From: JAZRUF01 sp045636205
GTDB taxonomy: Bacteria > Bacillota > Clostridia > Oscillospirales > JAAYXM01
Reading direction: 5' to 3'
DNA: 10,200 nt
Assembly: GCA_045636205.1 (NCBI GenBank)
Contig: JAZTXE010000100.1
Coordinates: 1 to 10,200 of the forward strand
Every line of letters starts with the position of its first letter. The first letter of the stretch is position 1. Below the pieces are notes generated by a model. The model was not told the DNA's origin and did not search any database. It saw only the letters and a list, made by a program, of their open reading frames with translations. A program made the position numbers and the translations under genes. This document shows, piece after piece, positions 1-7,405 of the stretch.

Positions 1-536
1 ATACCGCGACCGACGTATCTCTTAGCGATTGAAACAACAAGACGTAAGTTAGCTTCAGCAAGGCGCATTTTAGCCGCCTCATCACCTTCTGCCATACGCT
101 TTGCAAGCTCTATCTCCTCATCCGGAGAAAGCAGATCAACCTTACCAATTTCCTTTAAGTAGATACGTACATGGTCGTCAATGTTAAGTCCCTCGACCAT
201 CGCAGTCGGGTCTGCAATTTCCTCATCAGGGATTACCTCTAAATCGTCCAAGTCCTGCGGAATGTCGTCATCGACCGGAATATCGACCATATACTCTTCA
301 AGCGGCAGTTCAATACCCAGATTTTCAAGTGTGTCATAAAGCTTTTCCATCTGGTCAGAGTCCATCTCAAGCTCAGCAGCAACGTTCATGAGTTCCTTGC
401 TCGAGAGTTTGCCGCGCTTCTTGCCGCTCTCGATTAAATCGCGCAGAAGCTGTTTTTTCTCTTCCTCGGTTATCTCGCTTTTGTGTTCCAAATTTTCAAA
501 TCCCTCTAAGTTTGTGTTCTTTTCATCCATTGTCAT
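1..536 (-). CDS. rpoD: RNA polymerase primary sigma factor RpoD/SigA, N-terminal part (cut by window edge)
   Basis: This is the housekeeping sigma-70 factor, which directs core RNA polymerase to vegetative promoters. About 178 residues are visible; the core-binding remainder and regions 2.2 to 4 lie beyond position 1. Residues about 20–82 resemble region 1.1, and an acidic linker rich in Asp follows (about 83–112). Region 1.2 is seen as HVRVYLKEIGKVDLLSPDEE (about 122–141), and region 2.1 begins with NLRLVVSIAKRYVGRG just before the edge. The start is ambiguous. An ATG at 536 overlaps the dnaG stop as ATGA and has AAAGGG 8 bases upstream. A second in-frame ATG at 530 has only GGTGG ahead of it. 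I chose 536 for the overlap. Either way rpoD is translationally coupled to dnaG. Identification is firm; only the start is uncertain. Confidence 0.96.
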   Translation of the reverse strand, partial: MTMDEKNTNLEGFENLEHKSEITEEEKKQLLRDLIESGKKRGKLSSKELMNVAAELEMDSDQMEKLYDTLENLGIELPLEEYMVDIPVDDDIPQDLDDLEVIPDEEIADPTAMVEGLNIDDHVRIYLKEIGKVDLLSPDEEIELAKRMAEGDEAAKMRLAEANLRLVVSIAKRYVGRG

Positions 537-2287
537 CCACCGTACCCTTTCTTTTCTCTGTACATCCGCGCAGCTTCCAGAAGAGAATCTGCACCGTCTT
601 GATTTTCTTTCTTTAATGCTTCCTGTTTAATTACCCTTATATAATCCTCAAGCGCGCCTCTCTCGCAAAAGCTTGTCCGCTTTGCAAGCACGCCGGAAAT
701 ATGGTTTAATTCCTCCTGCGGCATACCCTCGGTAAAAACCGTCATGCTGCATTCCCTGCCGCTTTGAGCACATTCAATCTCAAGCTGATATGCACGCGCA
801 AGCAGAGGCGATGAAAACTCCTCAGGCTTAATTTTTGCATAAGCCTCAGATATGCGGTCAGGTTCTGCAAAGAGCAATGCAACCAATCCTTCTTCCGCAG
901 CTGCGCATTTGGGATTGTCATACCTGAGTGAGCGTTCCTTCGGCATCATTTTTTGAATTGGTGCAAGCTCTTTTTTCTCCTCTTCGCGCTTTGACTTACG
1001 CTCAAGCGCCCGCCTTTCGCGTTTGACCTCATGGGAGAGCGCATCGGGAGTAATTCCGGTCTCCTTTGCCACACGCGCTATGTACACCTCACGTTCAATG
1101 GAGTTACTTACGCGCGCAAGCAATTTTGCTGCTTTTTTCAGATATTCCACTCGGCTTGCGTCGTCTTCCAAATCAAACCCCTCGCGTGCGCTGTGTAATC
1201 TGTACTCAACATCTGCCTCAGAGCTGTCCATGAGCTTTGCAAACCTGTCGCGCCCGAATTTTTTAATATATTCATCCGGGTCCTTTGCACCTGCCATACG
1301 CAGGATTTTCACATCCACACCCGCGCTTTTTAATATATCTATCGCGCGAGTCGCGGCTTTCTGCCCGGCACCGTCAGAGTCATACGCTATTACTACTTTG
1401 TTTTTATACCTTGCAATAAGCCGTGCCTGTTCTTCCGTCAGAGCCGTACCCAGCGACGCAACCGCCGAGTCAAATCCCGCCTGATGAAGCGCAATAACAT
1501 CCATATATCCTTCTGCAAGGATAATCTTGTCCGCGTCACTCTTTTTTGCATAATTGAGTGCGAATAAATTTTTGCGCTTATTAAAAATCACAGTTTCGGG
1601 AGAGTTTAAATACTTAGGCTCGCCGTCACCCATAACACGCCCGCCAAAGCCTATTACATTTCCCCGCACGTCAATTATCGGAAACATAACACGGTTTCTG
1701 AACCGGTCATATATTCCGCCGTTTTTATTGCTGACCGCAAGGCCTGCTTCCATAAGCTCAGCTTTAGTATACCCTTTTTCATTCATTGCACGAATAAGAA
1801 AATCCCAGCTTTCCGGCGCGAAACCCGCACCGAATTTCCGTATTGTTCCTATACTCAAACCGCGGTTTTGGAGATATGCAAGACCTTGCTTTCCCATATC
1901 CCCCATAAGGGTTTGGTGAAAAAGCCGCCCTGCCTCACTCATTAGCGCTTGCAGCCTTTCGCGTTTTTTACGCGCGCTTTTTTCATATGCGTCACTCTCA
2001 GGCACCGTCATACCCGCACGCTCAGCAAGAACCCGCACCGCATCCGGAAAATCCAAATTCTCCACGCGCATTACAAACGATATAACGTCGCCGCCAACAC
2101 CGCATCCGAAGCAATGAAAAAACTGCTTGTCCTGCGAAACTGAAAACGACGGTGTCTTTTCATTATGAAACGGACAAAGCCCGACATAGTTGGAGCCACG
2201 CCGTGTCAGTGATACATACCGCGAAACCGTTTCAACAATATCTGATTTTGCGCACAGCTCTTCTAAAAAGCCGTCCGGAAAAGGCAT
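533..2287 (-). CDS. dnaG: DNA primase DnaG
   Basis: DnaG makes the RNA primers for the lagging strand and for restart at the replication fork, working with the replicative helicase. The 584 residues match the usual family length of about 580–600. The N-terminal zinc-binding domain has C38-P-F-H41 and C59-F-G-C62, the CHC2 pattern. The Toprim catalytic core contains AEGYMDVI (E259, D263) and AYDSDGAG (D303, D305), the acidic metal-binding residues. A charged linker (about 420–450) leads to a C-terminal helicase-interaction domain of about 130 residues. The ATG has AAGGAG at 2295–2300, 7 bases away. Its 3' end overlaps rpoD by 4 bases if the upstream rpoD start is used. It follows dgt after a 52-base gap. 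All key motifs are intact. Confidence 0.98.
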   Translation of the reverse strand: MPFPDGFLEELCAKSDIVETVSRYVSLTRRGSNYVGLCPFHNEKTPSFSVSQDKQFFHCFGCGVGGDVISFVMRVENLDFPDAVRVLAERAGMTVPESDAYEKSARKKRERLQALMSEAGRLFHQTLMGDMGKQGLAYLQNRGLSIGTIRKFGAGFAPESWDFLIRAMNEKGYTKAELMEAGLAVSNKNGGIYDRFRNRVMFPIIDVRGNVIGFGGRVMGDGEPKYLNSPETVIFNKRKNLFALNYAKKSDADKIILAEGYMDVIALHQAGFDSAVASLGTALTEEQARLIARYKNKVVIAYDSDGAGQKAATRAIDILKSAGVDVKILRMAGAKDPDEYIKKFGRDRFAKLMDSSEADVEYRLHSAREGFDLEDDASRVEYLKKAAKLLARVSNSIEREVYIARVAKETGITPDALSHEVKRERRALERKSKREEEKKELAPIQKMMPKERSLRYDNPKCAAAEEGLVALLFAEPDRISEAYAKIKPEEFSSPLLARAYQLEIECAQSGRECSMTVFTEGMPQEELNHISGVLAKRTSFCERGALEDYIRVIKQEALKKENQDGADSLLEAARMYREKKGYGG

Positions 2288-2339
2288 ATTATCTCTCCTT
2301 TCCGCATTATATAGCCATATTTGCCCATTTTACACGGTT

Positions 2340-3350
2340 TTATTCACTCTGCCCCTCCCATGAGCGCGGGAGGAAAATATTCTGATACACCTTGAGCGCG
2401 TATCTGTCTGTCATTCCGGCGATGTAATCGCACACAGCGTTTTCAACCCCCTCGTTGTACGCAATCTCACGGTATTCATTCGGAAGCTCTTCCGGTCGTT
2501 CACTGTAATACTTAAAAAGACTGTTTATCATCCCCCGCACCTTGCGCTCTTCGGCGAGCGCAACCGGGATGCGGTAAACATTTTTAAACATAAAATTGCG
2601 AAGCTCGTTCATGTCACCGGAAACTTTTGCAGACATGCAGATTTCACCGCTTTTATCACTATGCTCAATGGCATCCGTGACCAAGGCATTTATTCTTTTT
2701 GCATGAGTTTGACCCAGACCCGTACGCAAACTTTCCGGAATATCATCTGTCTTTAAAATTCCCGCGCGCACCGCATCATCAATATCATGGTTTATATACG
2801 CAATTCTGTCTGCCAGATGAACAACACGACCCTCATACGTAGCCGCAGGAACATTTCCGCTGTGGTGCTCAATACCGTCACGCACTTCCCATGTAAGGTT
2901 TAATCCTGCACCGTTTTTTTCAATACGCTCGACAACGCGCACAGACTGAAGATTATGCGTGAATCTGCCGTCAGTAAGCGCATGCAGTTCCTTCTCACCT
3001 GCATGCCCAAACGGAGTGTGCCCTAAATCATGACCCATGCAGATGGCCTCAGTGAGGTCCTGATTAAGACCGAGCGCCCTGACAATTGTTCGCGCTATCT
3101 GGCTGACCTCAAGAGTGTGCGTAAGCCGTGTCCTGTAATGATCCCCCTCGGGCGAGAGAAACACTTGGGTTTTATGCTTTAAGCGTCTGAAGGACTTTGA
3201 GTGAATTATCCTGTCCACATCGCGCTGATAGCACGTGCGGATTTGGCACTCTTCCTCTTCTCTTTCCCGTCCGCGGCTTTTACATGCACATTGCGCGTAC
3301 TCAGAAAGAGTATTAACCTCCATGCGTTCCCAATCTTCCCTTTTCATCAT
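2340..3350 (-). CDS. dgt: dGTP/dNTP triphosphohydrolase (Dgt-like, HD domain)
   Basis: This enzyme hydrolyses deoxynucleoside triphosphates to the nucleoside plus tripolyphosphate, which limits the dNTP pool. The 336-residue length fits the shorter Dgt-like form of Gram-positive bacteria, not the roughly 505-residue E. coli enzyme, so substrate breadth beyond dGTP is unknown. The HD metal site is complete: H78 in LTHTLEV, H107-D108 in GHDLGHTPFGH, and D181 in HLADRIAY. The N-terminal RDVDRIIHSKSFRRLKHKTQ stretch is characteristic of the family. The ATG at 3350 has an AAGGTGGTGA ribosome site (3358–3367) 7 bases upstream; a second in-frame ATG follows directly. The gene leads the dgt–dnaG–rpoD unit, consistent with a link between nucleotide supply and replication. 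An AT-rich promoter-like region lies upstream. Confidence 0.94.
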   Translation of the reverse strand: MMKREDWERMEVNTLSEYAQCACKSRGREREEEECQIRTCYQRDVDRIIHSKSFRRLKHKTQVFLSPEGDHYRTRLTHTLEVSQIARTIVRALGLNQDLTEAICMGHDLGHTPFGHAGEKELHALTDGRFTHNLQSVRVVERIEKNGAGLNLTWEVRDGIEHHSGNVPAATYEGRVVHLADRIAYINHDIDDAVRAGILKTDDIPESLRTGLGQTHAKRINALVTDAIEHSDKSGEICMSAKVSGDMNELRNFMFKNVYRIPVALAEERKVRGMINSLFKYYSERPEELPNEYREIAYNEGVENAVCDYIAGMTDRYALKVYQNIFLPRSWEGQSE

Positions 3351-3379
3351 AGGCTTATCACCACCTTAAAAGACATTTC

Positions 3380-3407
3380 TATATATATTATACTCCTTAA
3401 ATATCAA
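3380..3407 (-). promoter_or_regulatory. Candidate sigma-A promoter for dgt–dnaG–rpoD
   Basis: Read on the minus strand, TTGATA (3407–3402, one mismatch to TTGACA) is followed after 16 bases by TATATA (3385–3380). A perfect TATAAT at 3392–3387 lies too close to that -35 box (9 bases) and has no good -35 of its own. The 30 or so bases upstream (3408–3441) are runs of A and T and could act as an UP element. This is the only gap in the window long enough to hold a full promoter plus leader. The placement is inferred from sequence alone, and the exact -10 box is uncertain. Confidence 0.42.
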
Positions 3408-3453
3408 AAACCCTTTTTTATTTACAAAAAATATTTTTATTTTTACCGCATCG

Positions 3454-5463
3454 TCAAATGACACAATAAATCTGCATTCCTATTTGGTAAACAAAAGCCG
3501 CGCAAAGCCATGCAATTCCGGTCTGGTACACAATTATACCAAATGCCGCAACAGTGCTTCCAAGCTCACATCTTACAGTATTGACGGCTGCAACGCATGG
3601 TGTATACAGTAGCGTAAACACCATAAAAGAAAGCGCGGAGGCCGAAGAAAACATTTCGCTAATCGCTGCGGGAAGCGTTGCGGCATCCGTTGATGAAAGT
3701 ACTGTCAGCGTACTTATCACCGCTTCCTTTGCTGAAAACCCGGTTACAAGTGCCGCAGCAACTCTCCAATCATTAAACCCGAGCGGCGCAAAAAGAGGAG
3801 AAATACCCCGGCTTATGTACGCAAGAATACTTTGCCCGCTATCAGATACCACATTAAATCGCATACCGAATGTTTTTAATCCCCATACAATAATAGATGC
3901 AAGGAAAACTACAGTAAACGCTCGGCTTACAAAATCGCGTATCTTATCCCATAAAAGTAGCAGTGTATTTTTAATACGTGGTAATCTGTAATGCGGCAAT
4001 TCCATAATAAAGGGAATATGATCTTCCGCATCATCCGTACCTTTTAAAATCCACAAGCTGAGCATTCCAACCAGTACACCAAACAAATATAACCCCATCA
4101 TGACAAGTGCCCGATGCCGCCTAAAAAACACGGTTGTAAATATGGCATAAATCGGAAGTTTTGCACTGCAGCTGATAAACGGTAACATCCTTACCGTCAT
4201 ATATCTCTCCCGCTCATCTTTCAAAGTCCTCGTTGCCATAATAGCCGGAACCGTGCATCCAATTCCCATAAGAAGCGGAACAAAGCTTCTGCCGGAAAGT
4301 CCCAACCTTCCAAAAGGTTTATCCATAATTAAAGCTGCGCGTGCCATATATCCGCTGTCCTCAAGAAGAGAGAGAAAAAAGAACAAAACAGCAATTGTCG
4401 GTACAAAAGAAAGCACCGCTCCTACTCCGCCAAACACACCTTCATTTACCAAAGATATTATAACCGGGCTTACTTTCTGCTCTATTAAAAGTATATCCAC
4501 CGCATTCTTAAGTAAAGCAATTTTACTTGTCATCAATTCATTTAATACGCCACCGGTAATGCTGAACGTAAGATAGAAAGCAAAGAGCATTATCCCTAAA
4601 AACATAGGTATTGCAAGCTTTTTATTAAGAAGAAATCCGTCAATAATTTCATCCCTTTTTCTTGTGCGCCCGTCTCCTTTAGCAACAGTATCTCTGCAAA
4701 GGTCTTCAATGAATTTATAACGCATGACGGAAATCACGGTCTTTCCGTCAGCTTTAAAGCGAGCCTGGGCATCTAAAATAATTTCATTTGCAATCAAAGC
4801 TTCATTATCTGAAAGCCCAAGTTTTTCCCTGACAGTATAATCGCCCTCCAAAAGCTTAACCGCTGCAAATTTCCCCGAAATCTTTGCAGCTTCACTTTTT
4901 GCCTTTATCACATTATATATATCCCTTATGACATTCCCGACCTCACCGGTATATACGCGCTTATCCATGCACCTTCTATTATCTGTGGTAACTTTCACCG
5001 CCATATCTATAAGCTTGTCGAGTCCTATGTTCCTGCTCGCGCAAACAGGAACAACCACAGTGCCAAGCGCATTTTGAAAGTTATATAGCTTTACATCTCC
5101 GCCATTTGAATACAGCTCATCCATCATATTTAGTGCTATCACAATCGGGATATCCAGTTCAATTAACTGCAAAGTAAGATATAAATTCCTTTCAATGTTT
5201 GTAGCATCAACAATATTTATAATGCAATCAGGTTTCTCATTTAAAAGAAAATCACGCGCTACCGCCTCTTCGCCGCTGTAAGCAGAGAGTGAGTACACTC
5301 CGGGTAAATCAACAATGCTTATATCCGCTCTCCCACGCACGTATCCGCTCTTTGCCTGCACAGTAACACCGGGAAAGTTCCCTACATGTTGATTTAATCC
5401 GGTAAGTTGATTAAAAAGTGTAGTCTTACCGCAATTTTGATTGCCTGCAAGGGCAAAAAGCAT
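3454..5463 (-). CDS. feoB: Ferrous iron transport protein B (FeoB), GTPase membrane permease
   Basis: FeoB imports Fe(II) across the cytoplasmic membrane using an N-terminal G-protein domain. G motifs are complete: G1 GNQNCGKTT (7–15), G2 region GNFPGVTV (28–35), G3 DLPG (52–55), G4 NMMD (112–115) and G5 CASRNIG (141–147). A cytosolic helical segment (about 155–280) joins it to a membrane part with repeated hydrophobic stretches from about 284 to 665. This part includes the two gate motifs GIGCTVPAIMATR (C403) and SCSAKLPIY (C432), plus YTPCVAA (C623) near the end. At 669 residues it is a normal, full-length FeoB. The ATG has a near-perfect GAGGAGGTG site 7 bases upstream, inside the last codons of feoA. 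The gene is visibly AT-richer than its flanks; for example, 14 of 60 bases are G or C at 5161–5220. No separate feoC is seen. Confidence 0.97.
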   Translation of the reverse strand: MLFALAGNQNCGKTTLFNQLTGLNQHVGNFPGVTVQAKSGYVRGRADISIVDLPGVYSLSAYSGEEAVARDFLLNEKPDCIINIVDATNIERNLYLTLQLIELDIPIVIALNMMDELYSNGGDVKLYNFQNALGTVVVPVCASRNIGLDKLIDMAVKVTTDNRRCMDKRVYTGEVGNVIRDIYNVIKAKSEAAKISGKFAAVKLLEGDYTVREKLGLSDNEALIANEIILDAQARFKADGKTVISVMRYKFIEDLCRDTVAKGDGRTRKRDEIIDGFLLNKKLAIPMFLGIMLFAFYLTFSITGGVLNELMTSKIALLKNAVDILLIEQKVSPVIISLVNEGVFGGVGAVLSFVPTIAVLFFFLSLLEDSGYMARAALIMDKPFGRLGLSGRSFVPLLMGIGCTVPAIMATRTLKDERERYMTVRMLPFISCSAKLPIYAIFTTVFFRRHRALVMMGLYLFGVLVGMLSLWILKGTDDAEDHIPFIMELPHYRLPRIKNTLLLLWDKIRDFVSRAFTVVFLASIIVWGLKTFGMRFNVVSDSGQSILAYISRGISPLFAPLGFNDWRVAAALVTGFSAKEAVISTLTVLSSTDAATLPAAISEMFSSASALSFMVFTLLYTPCVAAVNTVRCELGSTVAAFGIIVYQTGIAWLCAAFVYQIGMQIYCVI

Positions 5464-5467
5464 AAGA

Positions 5468-5692
5468 CTACACCTCCTCTATTATGATATTATCCGCATC
5501 GGAGCGCCGCAATGCAAGCTGGTATCCGCGTATACTGACTATTATCGGGTCACCAAACGGAGCCTTTCTCCTGACCTCAACTTCGGTTTCTGGAGTAAAC
5601 CCCATGTCAAGAAGCCGACCTTTGAAATCACTCGTACCTGTTACAGAAATTATTCTGCCACACTCTCCGACTTTAAGTTCACTAAGCGTCAT
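5468..5692 (-). CDS. feoA: Ferrous iron transport protein A (FeoA)
   Basis: FeoA is a small cytosolic SH3-like protein that assists FeoB. The 74 residues begin MTLSELKVGECGRII and contain the family core LLDMGFTPETEVEV and APFGDPI. The reading frame is open for 31 codons further upstream, but that extension overlaps the radical SAM gene and has no FeoA character. The ATG at 5692 lies one base after that gene's TGA (read TGATATG) and gives the usual family length. No good Shine-Dalgarno sequence sits in front of it (the nearest GAGG is over 20 bases away), so initiation probably depends on ribosomes finishing the upstream gene. The last three codons, GAG GAG GTG, double as the feoB ribosome site. 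Confidence 0.93.
   Translation of the reverse strand: MTLSELKVGECGRIISVTGTSDFKGRLLDMGFTPETEVEVRRKAPFGDPIIVSIRGYQLALRRSDADNIIIEEV
5471..5479 (-). promoter_or_regulatory. Strong feoB ribosome binding site inside feoA
   Basis: GAGGAGGTG is read on the minus strand, close to a full complement of the 16S rRNA 3' end. It is formed by the last three sense codons of feoA and lies 7 bases before the feoB ATG. It fixes the feoB start and should give feoB strong initiation of its own, unlike feoA, which has almost none. Confidence 0.8.
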
Positions 5693-5693
5693 A

Positions 5694-6713
5694 TCATGTT
5701 TTTTTAATAACACTTGCCTCAACCTGCCATTCATAAAGCTCAGCTTCACGCACCCGCAGTGATGCCGGCTTAAATTCTTCTTCAAGTGTTATTCTATTCA
5801 AAGCCTTCTGTCCGCATACCGCAGAAACATATCTTTTCCCGCATTTTAAAATTATATCTGCTCCCGGTTGTGGGTTAAGCACCGATATACTAGCTCGCGC
5901 ACGCCTTAAATATACACGGCTTCTGACAAGCTCCCCGAGAGCCGGATGATATGCCCCGGCAAGGACAACCGGCTCAAGGCTTTCAGATGGGTTTAGTCCT
6001 ATGCGTATCACCGGGATATCCGCATCAATAAATACCTCGAGCATATCCGCCGCCCACTCTACAGCCTCATCAACACTGAGCGGTTTATATTTCCCACTTT
6101 TGTATAGCTTTGCAAGCGGTGTATCCTCGATTACTGCCACCGGATATATCCTCACCCCATCAGGGTAAAGCTCTGCGGCTTGACGTGCGCTTGCAAGCGC
6201 AATTTCCCGCGTGTCCCCCGGAAGCCCCGCCATCAGTTGCAAAATAAGCCCCATTCCGTGCTTTTTTATGCACTTGGCGGCATCAATTCCCGCCTCGGAA
6301 GAATGACCTCTCCCCGAAGCTTTTAGTACATCGTCGTCAAACGACTGTATTCCAAGTTCAATCGTACGCACGCCGTTATCCCAAAGGCGCTCTACTATCT
6401 CATCATCAATAAAATCAGGGCGCGTTGACACACGCACCCCGGAAAGTTCACCGTTTTCTACCCATTTTCTCACAGCATCTAAATATGCCATCTGCTCATC
6501 CACCGGGATAGCGGTAAAGCTTCCGCCATAAAAAGCCACCTGAGGTGGTGACTTATGCGGCTTTCCAAGCGCCTGCTCCACCTGCTTTGACACCTGCTCC
6601 GGTGTCGGTGCGCACACGCTTCCTGCTATACTTTTTTGATCGCAGAACACACAATTGTGCGGGCATCCGACATGCGGAATAAACACAGGTATAATACTCG
6701 TAATTAAACTCAA
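5694..6713 (-). CDS. Radical SAM protein, Elp3/YhcC-like, of unknown substrate
   Basis: This is a radical S-adenosylmethionine enzyme with a [4Fe-4S] cluster site CPHNCVFC (C17, C21, C24), the CxxxCxxC signature. Further SAM-domain motifs are YGGSFTAI (62–69), ELGIQSFDDDVL (119–130), RGH (135–137) and LQLMAGLPGDT (159–169). The acetyltransferase domain of true Elp3 is absent; the 339 residues end in a short C-terminal region containing AYHPALGELV. Family members sit next to rnc in many Clostridia, but I know no established substrate. The start is TTG at 6713, overlapping the rnc stop as TTGA; GGAG lies about 11 bases upstream. No ATG precedes the conserved IIPVFIPH segment, so a non-ATG start is needed. 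The stop is one base from feoA. Confidence 0.9.
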   Translation of the reverse strand: MSLITSIIPVFIPHVGCPHNCVFCDQKSIAGSVCAPTPEQVSKQVEQALGKPHKSPPQVAFYGGSFTAIPVDEQMAYLDAVRKWVENGELSGVRVSTRPDFIDDEIVERLWDNGVRTIELGIQSFDDDVLKASGRGHSSEAGIDAAKCIKKHGMGLILQLMAGLPGDTREIALASARQAAELYPDGVRIYPVAVIEDTPLAKLYKSGKYKPLSVDEAVEWAADMLEVFIDADIPVIRIGLNPSESLEPVVLAGAYHPALGELVRSRVYLRRARASISVLNPQPGADIILKCGKRYVSAVCGQKALNRITLEEEFKPASLRVREAELYEWQVEASVIKKT

Positions 6714-7390
6714 AGTCCCATCAGCTCCAACGCTTCTTTTGCCGCCATTTGCTCGGCCTCTTTCTTACTGTGCCCGATTCCACGTCCTATGACATTGCTG
6801 TTTAACAAAACCTCCACAGAAAAGCTCTTCTGATGGTCCGGACCACATGAATCGGTCAGGCGGTAAGATAAAACCTCGCCGTGGTTTTTCTGAACAATCT
6901 CTTGAAGTGCAGTTTTATAATCGGTTATCGCCGCGCGCATCATTCGCGCCTGCCCCGGCAAAAGTACATACTCCATAATAAACTTGCGCGCCGTATCAAT
7001 GCCGGCATCCAGATAAACCGCGCCGATAAGAGCTTCCATAGCATCCGCCAGGATAGAATCCCTGGTTCGTCCGCCTCCGCTTTCCTCGCCTTTACCCAGG
7101 CGCAGATGCTCACCCAGACCAATCTCTCTCGCGCAAGTACACAAAGCTCCCTCACATACAAGTGATGAACGCATTTTGGTAAGCTCGCCTTCCATTACAT
7201 CCGGATGCTCCTCAAACAAATGCGCAGCACAGACCAGACCCAAAACCGAATCGCCGAGAAATTCCAAGCGCTCATTGCTTTTAAGCTTACGGTCACGGCT
7301 TTCATTTGCATATGAACTGTGCGTAAGTGCTATCTCAAGATAACGTCTGTTTTTAAATTTATATCCGATAACTTCTTCAAGCTTTTTCAT
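6710..7390 (-). CDS. rnc: Ribonuclease III
   Basis: RNase III cleaves double-stranded RNA, processing rRNA precursors and some mRNAs. With the start at 7390 the protein has 226 residues, normal for the family. The catalytic domain carries the signature ERLEFLGDSVLG (E40, E43, D47), with E67, D116 and E119. These match the E. coli residues E38, E41, D45, E65, D114 and E117 with a constant offset of two. A double-stranded RNA binding domain spans about 157–226 and ends KKEAEQMAAKEALELMGL. I chose ATG 7390 because AGAGAGG lies 8 bases upstream and MKKLEEVIGYKF is a typical N-terminus. A longer reading from TTG at 7408 would overlap the acpP stop and place that ribosome site inside the gene. Its stop overlaps the radical SAM start. 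Confidence 0.97.
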   Translation of the reverse strand: MKKLEEVIGYKFKNRRYLEIALTHSSYANESRDRKLKSNERLEFLGDSVLGLVCAAHLFEEHPDVMEGELTKMRSSLVCEGALCTCAREIGLGEHLRLGKGEESGGGRTRDSILADAMEALIGAVYLDAGIDTARKFIMEYVLLPGQARMMRAAITDYKTALQEIVQKNHGEVLSYRLTDSCGPDHQKSFSVEVLLNSNVIGRGIGHSKKEAEQMAAKEALELMGL

Positions 7391-7398
7391 CTGCTTTT

Positions 7399-7405
7399 CC
7401 TCTCT
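7399..7405 (-). promoter_or_regulatory. Ribosome binding site that fixes the rnc start
   Basis: AGAGAGG, read on the minus strand, lies 8 bases before the ATG at 7390. It falls in the 14-base gap between acpP and rnc, touching the acpP stop codon, and supports the ATG over the upstream TTG at 7408. Confidence 0.6.

Noticed and set aside
2306..2311. A perfect TATAAT on the minus strand ahead of dnaG
   Set aside because: No -35 box better than 3 of 6 lies at the right distance. Transcription would start inside or next to the dnaG ribosome site, leaving almost no leader.
3420..3445. A palindrome of A and T after feoB as a terminator
   Set aside because: The stem has no G or C pairs and would be too weak for intrinsic termination.
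5480..5500. GGATAATATCATAAT near the end of feoA as a possible Fur box for feoB
   Set aside because: Only the first half fits the TGATAAT-N-ATTATCA pattern. The second half does not match, and the bases are explained by the codons for DNIII.
5693..5785. A longer FeoA of 105 residues
   Set aside because: The first 31 residues overlap the end of the radical SAM gene in another frame and do not resemble FeoA. The family is about 75 residues long.
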